A stretch of DNA of 64,000 nucleotides from assembly GCA_039000515.1 (NCBI GenBank), contig JBCFYV010000001.1, forward strand, positions 35,445,620 to 35,509,619, in the 5' to 3' direction. The position numbers and the translations under genes are program-made. Numbering within the stretch: position 1 is the first letter of the stretch; each line of letters opens with the position of its first letter. The DNA is from Timema cristinae (lineage: Eukaryota; Arthropoda; Insecta; Phasmatodea; Timematidae). The notes under the pieces were generated by a model that saw nothing but the letters and a program-made list of their open reading frames with translations, did no database searches and was not told the DNA's origin. Shown piece by piece: positions 22,311 through 35,608 of this stretch.

Positions 22311-25300
22311 AAACCTAATCTCGGGACCTCTGGATTTAGGTAGGCACTTATACTTAAAGTTTATGGAAACAAATTACAAGGTTATGAAATTAAAAAAAAA
22401 ATTAAGTTATTTGTTTGGTTATTTATGTATTCTGAATATTAGTCATATCAAATCCTGCCTAGGAGCTCCGTTAATTTACATTACTTAGGTAACATAATTT
22501 TCTTGAAACAAAGTTAAAATTTTGTGTTTGTAAATTATATATTAATATGTATAAACTTTGTTTTGTTAACCAGGTATTGATTACAATACCATAATTTCAA
22601 TTAAAATTAATAAGTAGCCTTACTGCTCATAGTTCCATTTCTTTTTGGTAATTTATCTTAAGATATAGTCGCTAAGTGACTGATTAAAATGGTAGAAACA
22701 AAAGAAACCAAAAAATGGAAACTTCTCACCATAGCCATTCTGTAGTTGAAAGCTACATATATTTATATTTAATTAAAGATATGTATAATCTTCTCCCTTC
22801 CTCTCCAAGTTAAATTTAACACTTTTGGGTAAAACGTTTATAGTTCAAAGTTTTAATAACTTGCAGCACAGTGTCCATTTTTGTCTCTTGATTGGGAACT
22901 TAAACATTCCAGCTTTATTATCATTTTAAAACAGATGCCAAAAGAAGACCAAAACTAAAAAACTTATCGTCCACTTCAATTCTTCAAAAACCAATAAACA
23001 AACAAAAAAACAAAACAAATTTCCAAATACACACCAAAGAGGTGATACAATTTAGAGCTAGGAATATTGCTAGAATAGTGACGTATGGATGAGAAGCTTT
23101 AGTAAAAGGAAATGGCAAAGAGAAATACTTTAATGAATCGTAAGACCAAACTATATGTATATTTTAAAATTCTAATTATCTTGTTGAGTTTTTACCATGT
23201 TAAAGAAAGCTCAAAGTTATTTTATTTGGGAAGTGAAAATAAATAAATACAATGTTGGCACAACTATACGTAAATCAACAGAATAAGAGTAAATAATAGA
23301 TATTTTGTTACTCTAATTAATTATAATTAAAGGGGAGGGTTTTCTTTGTCACAATATTCTGTATTATAGTTTAGAAGAAAATTTAAAAAATTGGCTTTTA
23401 GTATATTACCCTTAACTAAGTTTTCCTTATAAAAGCTACATCAACTAGTTATTAACAAAAAACCTATTTTATATCCCATTTTAAACAAAAATGTTAAAAT
23501 ATATATAACAAATTTCAGATTTCAAAAAATAAATTATTTGTAAGTTATCATATAATATATATATATTTGTTGTAACTTTTAAAACTAAAAAATATTTATT
23601 ATTTAAATATTTTTTCAGCTACTCATTTTAAACTCAATTTATAAGACCAAATTCAATTTTTTTAAACTTTTTATGACTGGCGGTAACAAACTACTTAACT
23701 TAAATTAATTTATTTAAAAAAATAAAGCAAAAACACTATTATTATATAGTCAACTGTTAAAAATTTTTGAACCTAATTGTTAAAGTTATTAAAATCGCAA
23801 ATATGTCATAAGGACTACAATAAATTATCTAAATTTTAAGAAATAGTTATATATTATATAATTATTTATAATGCAGAATAATTAACAAATACTCATTTCG
23901 ATACAAATTGTTATAGCACACCTTTAAATTATTCAAATTAAAAATAAGTTTACAATAAACTGTGGTTGAATTAATTTTACACTTAAAACATTTATACGGT
24001 GTATTGTATATTGTAAAACACTCCCAAGATATACGTTTTGAACCAAACCATTGGAGCTATTAAAAATATTTAAAATTTTCGAAAAAATAATTTTCATTTA
24101 ACTACTCATAAACGAGATTTCACACCCAAAACAAATAAGCAGTGTTATTTGTCTACCACATAGCAGATATACATTTTAAACAATGCGTTTATAGCTAGTA
24201 AAAATAAAAATACTGTATTTTAGTGAAAGGTATTTCAGGATACAAGAATTTCATGAAAAATATTTCGAGTTTTCACAAATATTTCTAAAGTAAACCACCC
24301 TTCAACGAAATTTTGACCAAAAACTAATACATTACTATGTGTCATGTCAATAAATCCTATATATTTATATATATATATATATTTACTAAAGAGAATCGTT
24401 GAAAGTATTTTTGAAAAATTTAAATTTATAAAAATATCTAGCCAACAATTTGTATTAATGGCCAGGGACATAAAGGTATGTAAATCACCCCATTTAACCA
24501 TATTCTGTGATATTTTCATCAGAGACCTATCCTGGCAAATATCCTCCTTAAAATACATTTACATATTGTCCTTCCATGAGGATAAGGATCTTGTATATTC
24601 AGGTTTTCCTATAAAAATTTAGTATACAAGCCCATTATCACCCATCCATACGTTCCACATGGACACCCCACCTCACTCTGTGTACCATTATTATACCATA
24701 TATTGGTAAATTCATAGAAAATATATTCTAAATATGAGTTAAATATCTACAAGTATAATTTGTATCATGATTCAAGAGTTATAAGAAAATCATTATTAAA
24801 AAAGAAAAGTAATAATATTTCATGAATAAAAGTATCTATGAACACAATTTCTAATAATTTTCTGTTGATATAATATTTATGTGTAGCATTTAAACTATAA
24901 AAAAATTATTTAATTCTTATTAAAAGCCAAAAACTAGATTTCGTGAACACCTTTTGTTCATTTATAAACTAGTTATGTTTGAGATTTCACTCGATACAAA
25001 CATATACACAACGTTCAAATAAATAACTACTTTTTTTTCATAAACTGTCCATTGATTAATACTAATATGTGTGTAAGGATGTGGGCTTATTCATGAGGAA
25101 GGAAATTTCAATTATAATTACATAACTATATTGTATTAATATACTCATAAACAGTATAATAGTTTTATTGGTTTGAATTTAGAGAGAGATTCTGAATATG
25201 TGATTTAAAAAAAATAAAACAATGTAAGTTTAATAAAATGAGATTATGTTTCCAATAAATAGGATTTACCAATATTACAATATGACAATGTTAATATTAT

Positions 25301-25609
25301 TTAATACATTTTAAACTCTTAATCGAATATTTGTATAATTATAGAAAAGAATACTACTATGAGTTTCAGAAAGTGTTTATTACAATATTTAGCTCTAGGA
25401 ATACTAATTTAATTTTAAATTTGATGCAGATCTTGTACCATGAAAATGTATAGTTTAATATTTATCTTTTGTATATTATTCTGGGAATTGAATGAACTTC
25501 TATATTGGGTTAGTAGAGTATTGGCGCTCAAGCTAGTCTTTGGTATGGTTACCATGCTAAGCTCTAGGTTTTAAACTAACAATTGCAAATATATATATAT
25601 ATATATATA
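22311..25609. other. AT-rich DNA without recognised genes
   Basis: Extremely AT-rich for 3.3 kb. Overlapping frames on both strands at 24235-24622 surround a short (TA)n run (24358-24382) and show no domain. Confidence 0.6.
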
Positions 25610-25965
25610 CTAGCTGACCCGGCAAACGTTGTTTTGCCATATAAATAATTTTTAAGTAATCCAGTGAGTTCAAAAACTCTAAAATGGCTATTAAAAAATA
25701 GGGGTTGGTGATAAAAGGGTAAAAAATTAGGGTTGTATGTATTTTTTAATGCGACATAATAAAAAAAATAAAGAAATTAAAAAAATGTCTAAAAATTAAA
25801 GAAAAATGTTAAGGGTGGACAACCCTTATCACTAAGGGGTATGAAAAATAGATGTTGGCCGATTCTCAGACCTACTCAATATGCTCACAAAATTTCATGA
25901 GAATCGGTCAAGCCGTTTCGGAGGAGTACGGGAACGAACATTGTTACACGAGAATTTTATATATA

Positions 25966-25968
<3 letters not shown>
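25610..25968 (-). mobile_element. non-autonomous Helitron-like element in a TA repeat
   Basis: On the minus strand it begins TCTTATATATAAAATTCTCG and ends CTAG before a host T. Near the 3' end is a perfect 6-bp stem GGCAAA / TTTGCC, seen on the plus strand just after ACTAGCTGACCC. Both flanks are (TA)n, consistent with Helitron preference for AT targets. It differs in sequence from the two 482-bp Helitrons, so it is a separate family. Confidence 0.75.

Positions 25969-26049
<81 letters not shown>
25969..26049. repeat. (TA)n microsatellite
   Basis: About 80 bp of TA at the 5' side of the minus-strand Helitron, with a shorter (TA)n at its other side near 25590. Two short open frames across it encode only YI repeats. 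Confidence 0.95.
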
Positions 26050-26052
<3 letters not shown>

Positions 26053-26753
26053 CAATTATTAATTTAGATACATATATATATGCAATGGTTGTAAATATAT
26101 ATATATAAAGCCCATATAGATAAAGATCGTTCCATAAACCTAATAGGAAAATTATTATGGTTCCTATTTAAACTATGTAAGATAGTACTGTAAATATATA
26201 CGATACTTATTTATATAGTAACATATTTATATAAATCTATATTTTTATATCTAGATGAAAAACCCAGTGTTCCCCATGTAAAATTATTAGTCTTTTATCA
26301 TTCCCTTTGGATTAAAAATTGATATTTTTCCTTTGGAGAAGAATTTCAATAGTATACAAATCAGGTAATAAATTTACGATACTTCTAGTGTAGAAAAAAG
26401 TAAAATATATTCTTGTATATGAACTCTCATTTCCCACATAGTACGTATGCAAATATTTAGTTTTCTCGATCAATTGGATTTGTAGTCACCCATGCAAGTG
26501 GTAATTCAGTCTAAAGCGTAAATTTCGCTATATATATGTATATAAATATAGCAAAATATATATATATATATATATATAAATATATACACGTATATTATTT
26601 ATACACATTTTTATAATTTATATAATGTGTATTTTAATTGGTATCAAATATTTTAAGTGTGTATTACTATTGATCAAACATTAAGAAAGGTTTAAGGTTA
26701 ATGGTTTAGAAATGTTCTGTTTCAGATGTATTAAAGGTTCTCCTCAAAGTTGA

Positions 26754-26867
26754 ATTGGCTGTGGGGGATCCATTGAATGGCCTGCCCGATCATCAGATTT
26801 TAACCAGATGGATTTTTATCCTTAGGGTAATTTGAAACACATTGTTTTTGCAACTTCTGTGCCTGAT
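26754..26867 (+). pseudogene. mariner/IS630-type transposase remnant
   Basis: Thirty-eight codons in one frame read IGCGGSIEWPARSSDFNQMD, then a frame with one stop and GNLKHIVFATSVPD. This is the C-terminal DDE segment of Tc1/mariner/IS630-like transposases, whose usual form is WPPRSPDLNPLDFFLWG. The aspartate after RSS is the expected catalytic position. The rest of the enzyme was not found. A SINE-C copy begins 13 bases downstream. Confidence 0.72.
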
Positions 26868-26879
26868 GTTCCCATTTCC

Positions 26880-26958
26880 TGGATAGCTCAGTAGTTAGAG
26901 CATTGGCGTACTAAGACAAAGGTCCCGAGTTCGATTCCAGTGTCCAGGTCTCATTTTT
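26880..26958 (+). mobile_element. SINE-C core
   Basis: CCTGGATAGCTCAGTAGTTA, anticodon-like arm TTGGCGTACTAAGACAA, B box GTTCGATTCC, closing GTCCAGG and TCATTTTTCAATTTTC. The 7-bp acceptor-like stem CCTGGAT / GTCCAGG is intact. It lies 13 bp after the mariner remnant. Confidence 0.75.
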
Positions 26959-27387
26959 CAATTTTCAGAAAGTTGAGTGTGTTAATCAAAAGGAAGAGTT
27001 AGGCCATGTAAGAAGTGGCTTAAGGTTGTAGAGTAATGTGCGTAAAAGTAAAACGTTAAGAGTTTTAAAAATAAAAGTGTATTTATTTCACAGATATGTG
27101 ATATACATTTTATTTAAAGTGTATAAGGCCTAACTTAAACAGTATAAAGGTATTAATTCTTACATTTTAAAATTAATGAGAGGAAAATAGGCAGAATGGG
27201 TCCACAAAAAAAATTCCAATATAAAATAAGAAACACTTTTTGAGGTGATAAAGATTTAAAATCTCGCATGTAATTTAGTTAAATTTTCCTGGTATCAAAA
27301 TCATGTATGAACATATTATAAAAATTCAAAATTTAAACTGGATAAATGGAAGAGCTTAAAATTTACACAACTAGTATATAGCACCAA

Positions 27388-27580
27388 GGAGATCTGGTGG
27401 TCTATGATTAATGGTATCAGACATTTGAACCCTGATCCGGGAACAGATTTATCTGATTACCAATCCCTTCCTTCATCTCTGGTGAAGTGTGTGCTTTAGC
27501 GCTTTAAGAATGTGAGAGATTCCAGGCCCCTACCGTGGTTTGGAACCTACATTAAACTATAGTTCCCCTCTGCTTTCCAT
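27388..27580 (+). mobile_element. SINE-2, decayed copy
   Basis: Head with ATCTGGTGGTCTATGATTAA, then TTTATCTGATTACCAATCCC, CTTCATCTCTGGTG and CATTAAACTATAG in SINE-2 order. B box weak; tail missing. Confidence 0.68.
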
Positions 27581-29412
27581 CATCATCATTCTCATGTATC
27601 ATCATACTATCTGGGGATGATGAAATTAGCCTTAATAGTGTCCTTGTCCCCAACTTAGAAATTAATTTCTACATATGCCAGGAGAGCAGAGGTAATAAAA
27701 GGTCAAATAAACAAGATCTATAGCACTAGCCCCACCAGTATAAAATATTACTTTCTATTCAATCAAGTTGCAATTTGGTGGACACGTGAAAAATGTAAGG
27801 TAACCAAACAGCTCTTAAAATTTAAATAGTGAAAGTGCGAACTGAATCAGGAAGGGGGAAGTAGCTTTACATATTTCCATAAAAACTAGGAAATATGATT
27901 TTCAGTATGAAATACAATTTAAATTCGCCAAGTTGGTAAACTTACAAACTAAATAACCATAAATGTTGGAAAATTTGTAATTTTTAAATCATTTTTGGAA
28001 TAAAGAGGGGTGGTCTAAAAATTTCTTAATCTGTTAAAAAGTAATTCCCAATTAAGGTTTGAAAATTTAACATTATAAAGGCAGATAAAACATGTACAAA
28101 AATGATAAAAAAAACTAAATATATTTTAAAGTGGATAGATAGCTAAAAAATGCAGGTAACATTATTGCCTATTTAAAAGCAGTATAACATTTTAAACAAA
28201 CAAATGCATGTGACATAACTTGGAAAATATTTTCTTCTTTGGTAGATCATGATCATCAATGTTTAATGTATTTATGTCCTTTGCTGGAATTCAATGTTCT
28301 TTAATTCACCACGTTTATTTAAGCACACTTAATAAAAGGACAATCTATTTTACAAAATATGGATTGACACGGATATAATACTCAAGAATATTTAAACTCA
28401 GCTTGGCACACAATTTTGTAACTATCTATTATACGAATAAGGTTGACTCTAACTCGTTTTATTGTTGATGTTTAATCAATAAGTGTATTTTGTGCTACCT
28501 TGAATATAGCCTACTCTCATTCAGTTTAATATCGGCAACATATTTGCAACAACTAAAAATATCATTTATCCATGCAACAAAATATATTTAATCATTTTAA
28601 CAATCCAAGCAAAGATAAAAAAAAATTCCGTGGCCGATCAACCCAAGACAGGATGTTTATTTACCTGAAATACGGGTGTCGTACAAGCTGTTAATATAAT
28701 TTCCCTCTAAGTATGATTGACGACTTTCTTCGTTGTTGTGTTGCAATAGTAAATACCAAATGCTTTTTATTCCAGAAACCTATTAATTTTATTTACCATA
28801 AATCATATACATTGTCAAACATGAGTTAAGTAATGTTCTTCAATAAATATTCAAGAATATAAAATATTGCTTAATGTTATTCTAAATTTGAATACCGAAA
28901 TCTTAAACTAACCATAAATAAAATATTTTCATTACTATTAGATGTTCTGATACTATGACATGTCCATTACTTTTGTCAGTGAACTCCTACCACCAAAGCG
29001 CCCTGCCTTCTTATTTATTATTCAGGTGCCAAAATTTTCTTCTTTACTTCAATTCATCCAATATTTGAATCCTCCTTATTCCCAAGCTCCTCTTTCCCTA
29101 AATCTTTCCTTTTATGTCGTCGTAAAGAAGACAGTTCCTACAAAGGATGCGTCCATCCAGTTTCTTTGCACCGAAAAATCACATCCAAAATGGTTCTCTT
29201 TTCACCTATTTTTATACTTCTTCCACCTGATACTCGCAAGTATTTTCCAGAACTATATTGCAAAACATTACAAATATTTATTTTCTATCTTCCTAGATTG
29301 AAAGATTATAGAATTATTTAATCACTGCCATTTGTCCGAAGCTTCACTCACATTAAACATAAATCAACACTTGCAACAACTTCAAATGATTGACAAAAAA
29401 AATCGAGAGAAA
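27581..29412. other. unassigned region
   Basis: No recognised repeat. A 113-codon plus-strand frame at 28960-29301 is phenylalanine/serine/leucine-rich, without a domain or codon pattern I can support as coding. Confidence 0.45.
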
Positions 29413-29894
29413 TCTATACTTATAAAATAACGTCCTGACTGACTGACTGACTGATTCATCATCGCCGAGCGCAAACTATCAAGGCTACAAGCATGAAATT
29501 CGGACTGTATATTCATTTTGTTATGTAGGCACCCACTAGGAAAGGATTTTAGAAAATTCCACCCCAAAGGGGTCAAAATAGGGGATGATAATATGTATGA
29601 TAATATGTATGAAAGTCCGTCATTTTGAAAGTTACATAAACAAAATTTTGTATTTCGGTTATTGACGTAAAACAAATAAATACGTTTTTCAGGAATTTTC
29701 GAAATATTATTTAATAAGGGATGAAAAAGGGGATGAAAGTTTGTATCGGACTTGCATTATTTTTGATCTGAGGTCAAGTTATGATCATCAACGTAATGTA
29801 ATATTTTAAATTAATCTGTAAATACATATGTATATTTTCGTATTTGTATATAATCAACTTCCACGCGAGCAAATCGCGGGCAACAGCTATCTAG
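29413..29894 (+). mobile_element. non-autonomous Helitron, 482 bp (copy 2)
   Basis: Same length and ends as copy 1: TCTATACTTATAAAATAA at the start, CTAG then T at the end, and a perfect terminal stem CGCGA / TCGCG with loop GCAAA. The two copies differ by scattered substitutions and small indels, plus a short GACT repeat near the start of this copy. A peptide read antisense through both is the same, which reflects DNA identity rather than coding. Confidence 0.87.
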
Positions 29895-30726
29895 TGTTTT
29901 TATGTAATTACAGCAATTCACGAAGAATCACTAACTCATCCAGCCCCTCTCCTCAACACACCACAGCTCATATCACGTGCCATCTTATGTACACTCAACA
30001 CCAGCTGCGACGTATTTTCACTGCTTAAAACTGGTTTTTACGACACTTCCTCTCTTGTTGGTGAGATAGCGTGATAGTATGTACTATAACGAGTATCCTT
30101 AAAAAAAAGCAACCAAATATAAACAGTCCAGTTTCGATCTGATTATTACACTTTGATTGTACTGGCTAAGAATAAACATACAGAAAGACAACCATTCTAA
30201 AAATGAATTAGTATTTTTAGCTTTTAAATTAACCAGAAAATAGAAATTCTCTACAAAAATTTGGATACGCATACAAACATTAGAGTTTTACTATACGTTT
30301 TAATGTATTATATAAAACAAAATAGATGAAGTAAATTAAAAATAACTCTAAAGTAAGTGCCCTATCACACCAAAATAAAATTGTGCTGTTTGCTTATTAT
30401 CAAGGAAAGAATTAAATGAACGTAAATCACAAGCGAAATCATGCATGACTGAAAAAATACACACATTTAAGATTCAAATGCAAGGACTTTAACGATTTGC
30501 TCAATTACGTGGAGGAATTGTTGCTCTTAACACCAAAATAGATATTTCAAATTTTATAATTTATGATTGTTCACAGATGTAATCCTGATAGCGGAATCAA
30601 ATTTAATTAGACACAAAATTAAACCAAATAACACGGAGTATAATCATTGGCTGTGCGTTCGATTTCACCGCAGCTTAGCCATTGTGGGTTGTATTGTATT
30701 TCTATAGTTGTTTAATTGTATTTAGA

Positions 30727-30822
30727 TGATTCAGGATTGCTCAGATAAAGCTCATTGGATCGCAAATTCAAAGTTTCTGAGCTCGAATTCCGTGTCCTGG
30801 TTACATTTTTCACTTGATTGCA
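30727..30822 (+). mobile_element. SINE-C, decayed core
   Basis: TCAGGATTGCTCAGATAAAG, then a decayed arm, GAGCTCGAATTCCGTGTCC and TTACATTTTTCA in SINE-C order. Confidence 0.5.
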
Positions 30823-30939
30823 TACCTACTATTTAGTGATTCTCGAGGAGGTATTCAAAATATTTTTATACGATATTATGATAAAATATAGAAAAATTAT
30901 TCTTAATTAAATTTGTGAATTTTATTAAATAATCATTTA

Positions 30940-30985
30940 ACACCGTGTTTTACTATCTGTTCAGGTCATACGCATGAATACTATT
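30940..30985 (-). mobile_element. SINE tail fragment
   Basis: AACACCGTGTTTTACTATC followed by TGTTCAGGTCATACGCATGA is the shared tail in reverse. No body was recognised. Confidence 0.6.
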
Positions 30986-31599
30986 ATTACTAATTGTTTA
31001 TTTATTATGAACAAATGTTTATAATATTGTTTGTGAGTGTTAAATATAAATAGCGTCCATATAGAACACAGAAATGTAAAGTTAAAATAAATTTATCTGT
31101 TCTTAGATTATATCATTAAATTTTAACAGCTGTTTTATACATTTAAGTAGTCAAATTTATTTAAATTAAATTTACGATGAAGGAATTGAATGGGTTCTCA
31201 CGAAAGGGTTTAGTTCCACCCGACTTTGAAAACGGATATTGAATCAAGCCAAGCGCAAAGAAAAACAGATCTCGATGAAATCAAATGGATTACTTTTATA
31301 AAAGTTGCGAGTTCTTTGTGAGACTTCGGTATGGATAAATTATATCAAAATAAATTAAATCAATATCACAAAAAATAGCAATTTAAGAAAATGTATGTCG
31401 AGTATAATTTAGAATTATTACTAAAACTGTATTAAATAATATAACTTTGATAAACTTTAAAGGAAAACTATTCAGACACTATTTTGTTAATGTAGGTATT
31501 ATAACTTATCTGTTACAGGTGTTTTGCTTTCAATTTTTATGTTGTTAATAATTACTTGTAGAGCTAAAATATATCAATAGCATAAAATAATGAATAAAA

Positions 31600-32038
31600 C
31601 ACTACCATTATCCAGTCAAACTCATTACTCCCTAACCATATCTTGAGCTAGTTCTATCCAGTCCAACTAACTACACCCTATCTCTTTCAGGTCCATTGTA
31701 ATTTTATCCTATCATCTGTGTATAGGTCTTCCCAATGGACTTTCCTTATTGGGACTAACAGTTAGTACTCTGAGCATAGTTATAGATTATCCCATTTTCA
31801 CTACATTTCCTGCCCACCGTAATCTACAAGACTTGATTATCCTAACAATGTCCTGTGATGAGTATATGGTATGAAACTCATAATTATGTAACCTTCTCCC
31901 CTCCCCAGTAGTCTCATAACTTATTAGAACAAATATCTCCCCGTGCTCTATGTTTTAAGACAATCTGAATTGGTTTTCATTGTGTAGGGTGAGATAACAT
32001 AATAGAGATTTACATTCCTTGAAACAGTCAAGATGTAA
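31600..32038 (-). pseudogene. non-LTR retrotransposon C-terminal relic
   Basis: Same LINE as at 13.55 and 58.5 kb. On the minus strand, VMRLLG, a block ending THHRTLLG, an arginine/tryptophan-poor decayed GHV region, and then DLKEIG with LDWIELAQDMVRE are recognisable. Two copies of the roughly 46-bp DWIELAQ unit end the fragment near 31610. Stops and frameshifts abound and the upstream reverse transcriptase is absent. Confidence 0.7.
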
Positions 32039-32206
32039 TTAATAATAATATTATTATTATTTTTAATTCATATAATTAATAATAATAATAATAATATAAC
32101 AACTTATGGTTGAATGATTACTAGTATGCATTTCCCTAATGTATTATTTTCCTAATTTTCGATCTATTATCTTTATTATTTTTAAAATTGTTCCTAAATA
32201 TATAAA

Positions 32207-32498
32207 TTATTATTATTATTATTATTATTAGCACCGCATTTTACAACCTGTTCGGGTTATACGCACTTACGCTAATGTGTAATGGTAGGGTGATTGTGAA
32301 ATGAAATGGAGGACCTACAGTTTAACGTGGAATCCGAACCAAGGTGGAGGCCTGGCATTCCCCACATTCACAAGATGTCTTATTAGAGGTGAAGGAAGGG
32401 TTTGGTAATCAGATAAATTTGTGCTGGGACCGAGGATTGAGCCCCGGACCCAGCACAGAAGTCCGAAACCTTACTTCTAGACCACCAGGTCACCTAAA
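32207..32498 (-). mobile_element. SINE-2, full length with 12-bp target duplication
   Basis: (ATT)n, shared tail (CCTGTTCGGGTTATACGC), SINE-2 body, and tRNA-like head with B box GGGCTCAATCC and A-box region TGGTGGTCTAGAAG on the minus strand. TAAATATATAAA flanks both sides (32195-32206, 32499-32510). Its body is unlike SINE-1; only the tail is shared. A 68-codon open frame across it is incidental. Confidence 0.9.
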
Positions 32499-32653
32499 TA
32501 AATATATAAACTCATCAACGCTGTCAAATAATGAATTTATAAATTTTTAAAATGTATGGTCCATCAATCTATTAATAAAGTAACCAATATTATGAGATTC
32601 TAATTTTATTTTGTGTATAACAAGATAAATATTTAAATAGTAAATTTATTTAT

Positions 32654-32928
32654 TTATATATTATTATTATCACCGCGTCTTACTACCCGTTCGGGTTATA
32701 CGCACTTACGCTAATGTGTAATGGTAGGTGATTGTGAGATGAATGGAGGACTACAGTTTAACGTGGAATCCGAACCACGGTGGAGACCTGGCATTCCTCA
32801 CATTCACAAGATGTCTTGCCAGAGGTGAAGAAGGGTTTGGTAATCAGATAAATCTTTGCCGGACGGGATTGAACCCGGCCGCCAGCACAGAAGTCTGACA
32901 CCTTACCTTAGACACCAGGTCACCGACT
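32654..32928 (-). mobile_element. SINE-2, full length, second copy in the same orientation
   Basis: Same layout as the preceding copy, with intact tail palindrome ACCCGTTCGGGT and head ending CCAGGTCACC. ATTTATTTAT occurs at both flanks (32644-32653, 32929-32938), though this target is low complexity. B box region GGTTCAATCCC. Confidence 0.88.
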
Positions 32929-35405
32929 ATTTATTTATTAACAATGGATATTTTGATTACAGTCTCTGAAACAACTGATTATATCATCATATGATTCACA
33001 ATTAAATTTAATTCTAGAACAGAATTTATCCATAACTTTAGAAAGGAAAGCCATAATTTAAATGAAGATAACTGTTTAAGTATACCGAGAGTGGAAACAG
33101 AAACTGTTATTTCAAAAATAAAACGCGCTACTGACAGATATAAATTGTTAAATGAGAAAATATTTGATTAAACTGATATTTTAGTCAATTAGTAACTGTT
33201 CCTTTTAATTTATATTTGAATCTATATTATTAAAATGGATAGTTTATGTACCTGTGTTCCTGTTACGAGCATTGCACGATATATACCCCAAACAGAGAAC
33301 AGAAATTTTGAAATTAGTAGTCTTTGTGCACAAACATACCCACCTTATTAATTTTAAAATTTTTATTTGATTTTTATAATTGATTAAAAACTTTCTCTGA
33401 ATAATAAAAATCGTTTCTATTTTCTGTTTATTTGAATTAAAGGAAAGCTTTTCCAAGGGTCACCAATTGAGCTGCTACCTGGCGCTACATAAACTACATC
33501 TGTTAGTTGAATATATTTATAGCAATAACATGCCTAGGCTGATAGCTACCAACACTAATTTCTTGTAATCCTTCAAAGGTTGTAATGATAATTAATTATT
33601 AAGTCTGAGTTTGTTTGTGACTGATATTTTCACCGAGTTTACCTACACTTTTAGAGATTATTCATTTGAATTAATTCATAGTTGCAACGCAACTGGTAAA
33701 GTGGGTAATAGATGAATCACGAGATCATTTTTGCGTCTGGGAGAAATTGGAAAAACAAGGAGAATTTGGCAAAATATTGTAAATTCCAGAATATTTATTA
33801 GTTTGGTTAATTAAATTGAAAGCTTAAGATTGTAGGTTTTTGGATGGATGAAAAAGTAAAATGAATATTTAAGCAGGCTGATTCAAACATATCTTCGTTA
33901 CCCTCTAAACAAGTTTTGCGAAGTTATAGAAAATTAATTTCACCTTTAATATTAAATAATCGTGTTTTAAACATAATTTATATGACTTCACACTCCAGTT
34001 TGATGGAAAATAAAAATTTATTAATCTTGTTTTCAATCTAACCTGCTTGAAAAATTCTAATTCCATCTGGAAAGCATGGAAATTAAGGGAAATTTGGTAG
34101 TAAGAAAATGTTGTTAGCCCTAGAATTACTTTAATATGGTAGAGATGAGGAACAAAGAATGTAAATGTAGTGTAACCACATTTACGTAGATAGAGGGCTT
34201 GAAACTATTTAAGTAATGTTCCCTTCAATACTCCTGACAAGTATTTTAACTTTGACATCTCCGTCATTGGTACACTAGAAAAACATTATACTGACACTTG
34301 GGCCTATCCACCACCAGCACGGGTTGTGCCTTATTTAAGGTCTTGCAGAACAATTGAATCAATCCTTCAGTAAGATGGCACTTATTCATTTTGAGTGTAA
34401 ACAGCTGGTTATTAAATAGAATACCAGTGAGATGTTTCACGTGAGACTTTGGCAGACAAAATATGTTCAGTTAAAATTTAAATTAAATCAGGCGTTATTT
34501 ATTGCGTTCAAGTAGCTCATAGAAATAAATTTAAATATTTAATATTTTCTATTAATCTATCAGATTCTATAATTTAATTCTAATCATGAAATTAAGCCTA
34601 AATATTAAAAGTAGTATTTGATTTATCTCGATGATAGGCTTATTTGTTTACCTTTCCAAACAAATCCATAAATTAAACGCTTTGGAGATAGAGTTAATAA
34701 ATAAATAAATTAATTAATTCTTGAGGATATAAATATGGATGGACATTGTGTCATAGAAATGCAGTTAGGCTAACATGAAATCCAAATTACAGCCACAGAG
34801 AATATTATTTAACTTTTAGATTTATAAAAATGGATTTCATAATATTTTTTGTGTGTGTGTTTTTATCAGTTTCGTTTTGTGGTGAATATTCATTACTTTA
34901 ATTTGACATTATATAAAATAATCAACGTGTGTATCATACTAACAGAATTGTTTATGACTTCAGGGGAAGAAAAAAGACATGGTTTACCCCATTTGAAAAA
35001 ATAAATGGAATGCGAGGCCAGCCGCAGTTTTACACACGACTCTCTTTGTGAGCTTCCTGCTTTATAGTTAGGAGTATTCCAACTCACACAAACCGAACTC
35101 TCTGGCTTCTTGCGTTCCTCCCCTATCTCTTTCTCCCACTCTCCCCTATTCTTCATCCCCCTTCAGACAAACACTTGATACAAAGGCCTCCCTGGGGCTA
35201 ATAGCCACTCCATCGAGCACTGGGACACGGGTTAGCACTTGCCCCTACTGGACGCAACCCTACCCGACAACACTACGCTCCCGTTACATAACCCCTGTTC
35301 AACCTACACTGAGCTGTACACCAGCCATTGTCTGGCTCATTTTGTCAGGCCTTGTCGTGTTATTACTTCTAAACCCCCCTATAGCCCCGTTACTTACACT
35401 ATATA

Positions 35406-35450
<45 letters not shown>

Positions 35451-35608
35451 GTATAGTATATATATACTGTGCCACGTAAATATACTAGGTAATAGAAGAG
35501 GCTAGCCTCACAAACAGATTTTTTAATTTTATTTGAGGAAGAAATAAGCTTCCATTTCATGCGTGGCACAGTTACATGGCTGTTTTTTTTTTTTTTGTGT
35601 GTGTGTTC
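32929..35608. other. unassigned region with a GC-richer block
   Basis: Mostly AT-rich. The block 35160-35395 is GC-richer but matches nothing I know. TTTCATGCGTGGCACA near 35555 and TTTCATCCGTGGCACA near 36377 are similar, as are CTGGAAA-containing stretches near 34060 and 36240, suggesting a decayed dispersed repeat around the SINE at 35.6 kb. Confidence 0.4.
35401..35448. repeat. (TA)n microsatellite
   Basis: Nearly perfect TA run following a GC-richer 240-bp segment. Confidence 0.95.

Noticed and set aside
25852..26108. Two YI-repeat open frames
   Set aside because: They are translations of (TA)n and the Helitron edge. The same applies to the YI-rich frames at 6352-6609, 24344-24622 and 35239-35505.
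26880..26950. A genuine tRNA gene (SINE-C core)
   Set aside because: The acceptor-like stem is intact, but the loop would give anticodon ACT, the anticodon and T stems have mismatches, and the unit recurs as a dispersed repeat.
28960..29301. 113-codon open frame as a gene
   Set aside because: No domain, skewed composition, and nothing beside it to support it.
14677..29675. Two minus-strand frames (14677-15060, 29382-29675) sharing a long identical peptide
   Set aside because: The identity is explained by the two near-identical 482-bp Helitrons read antisense; neither has a coding signature.
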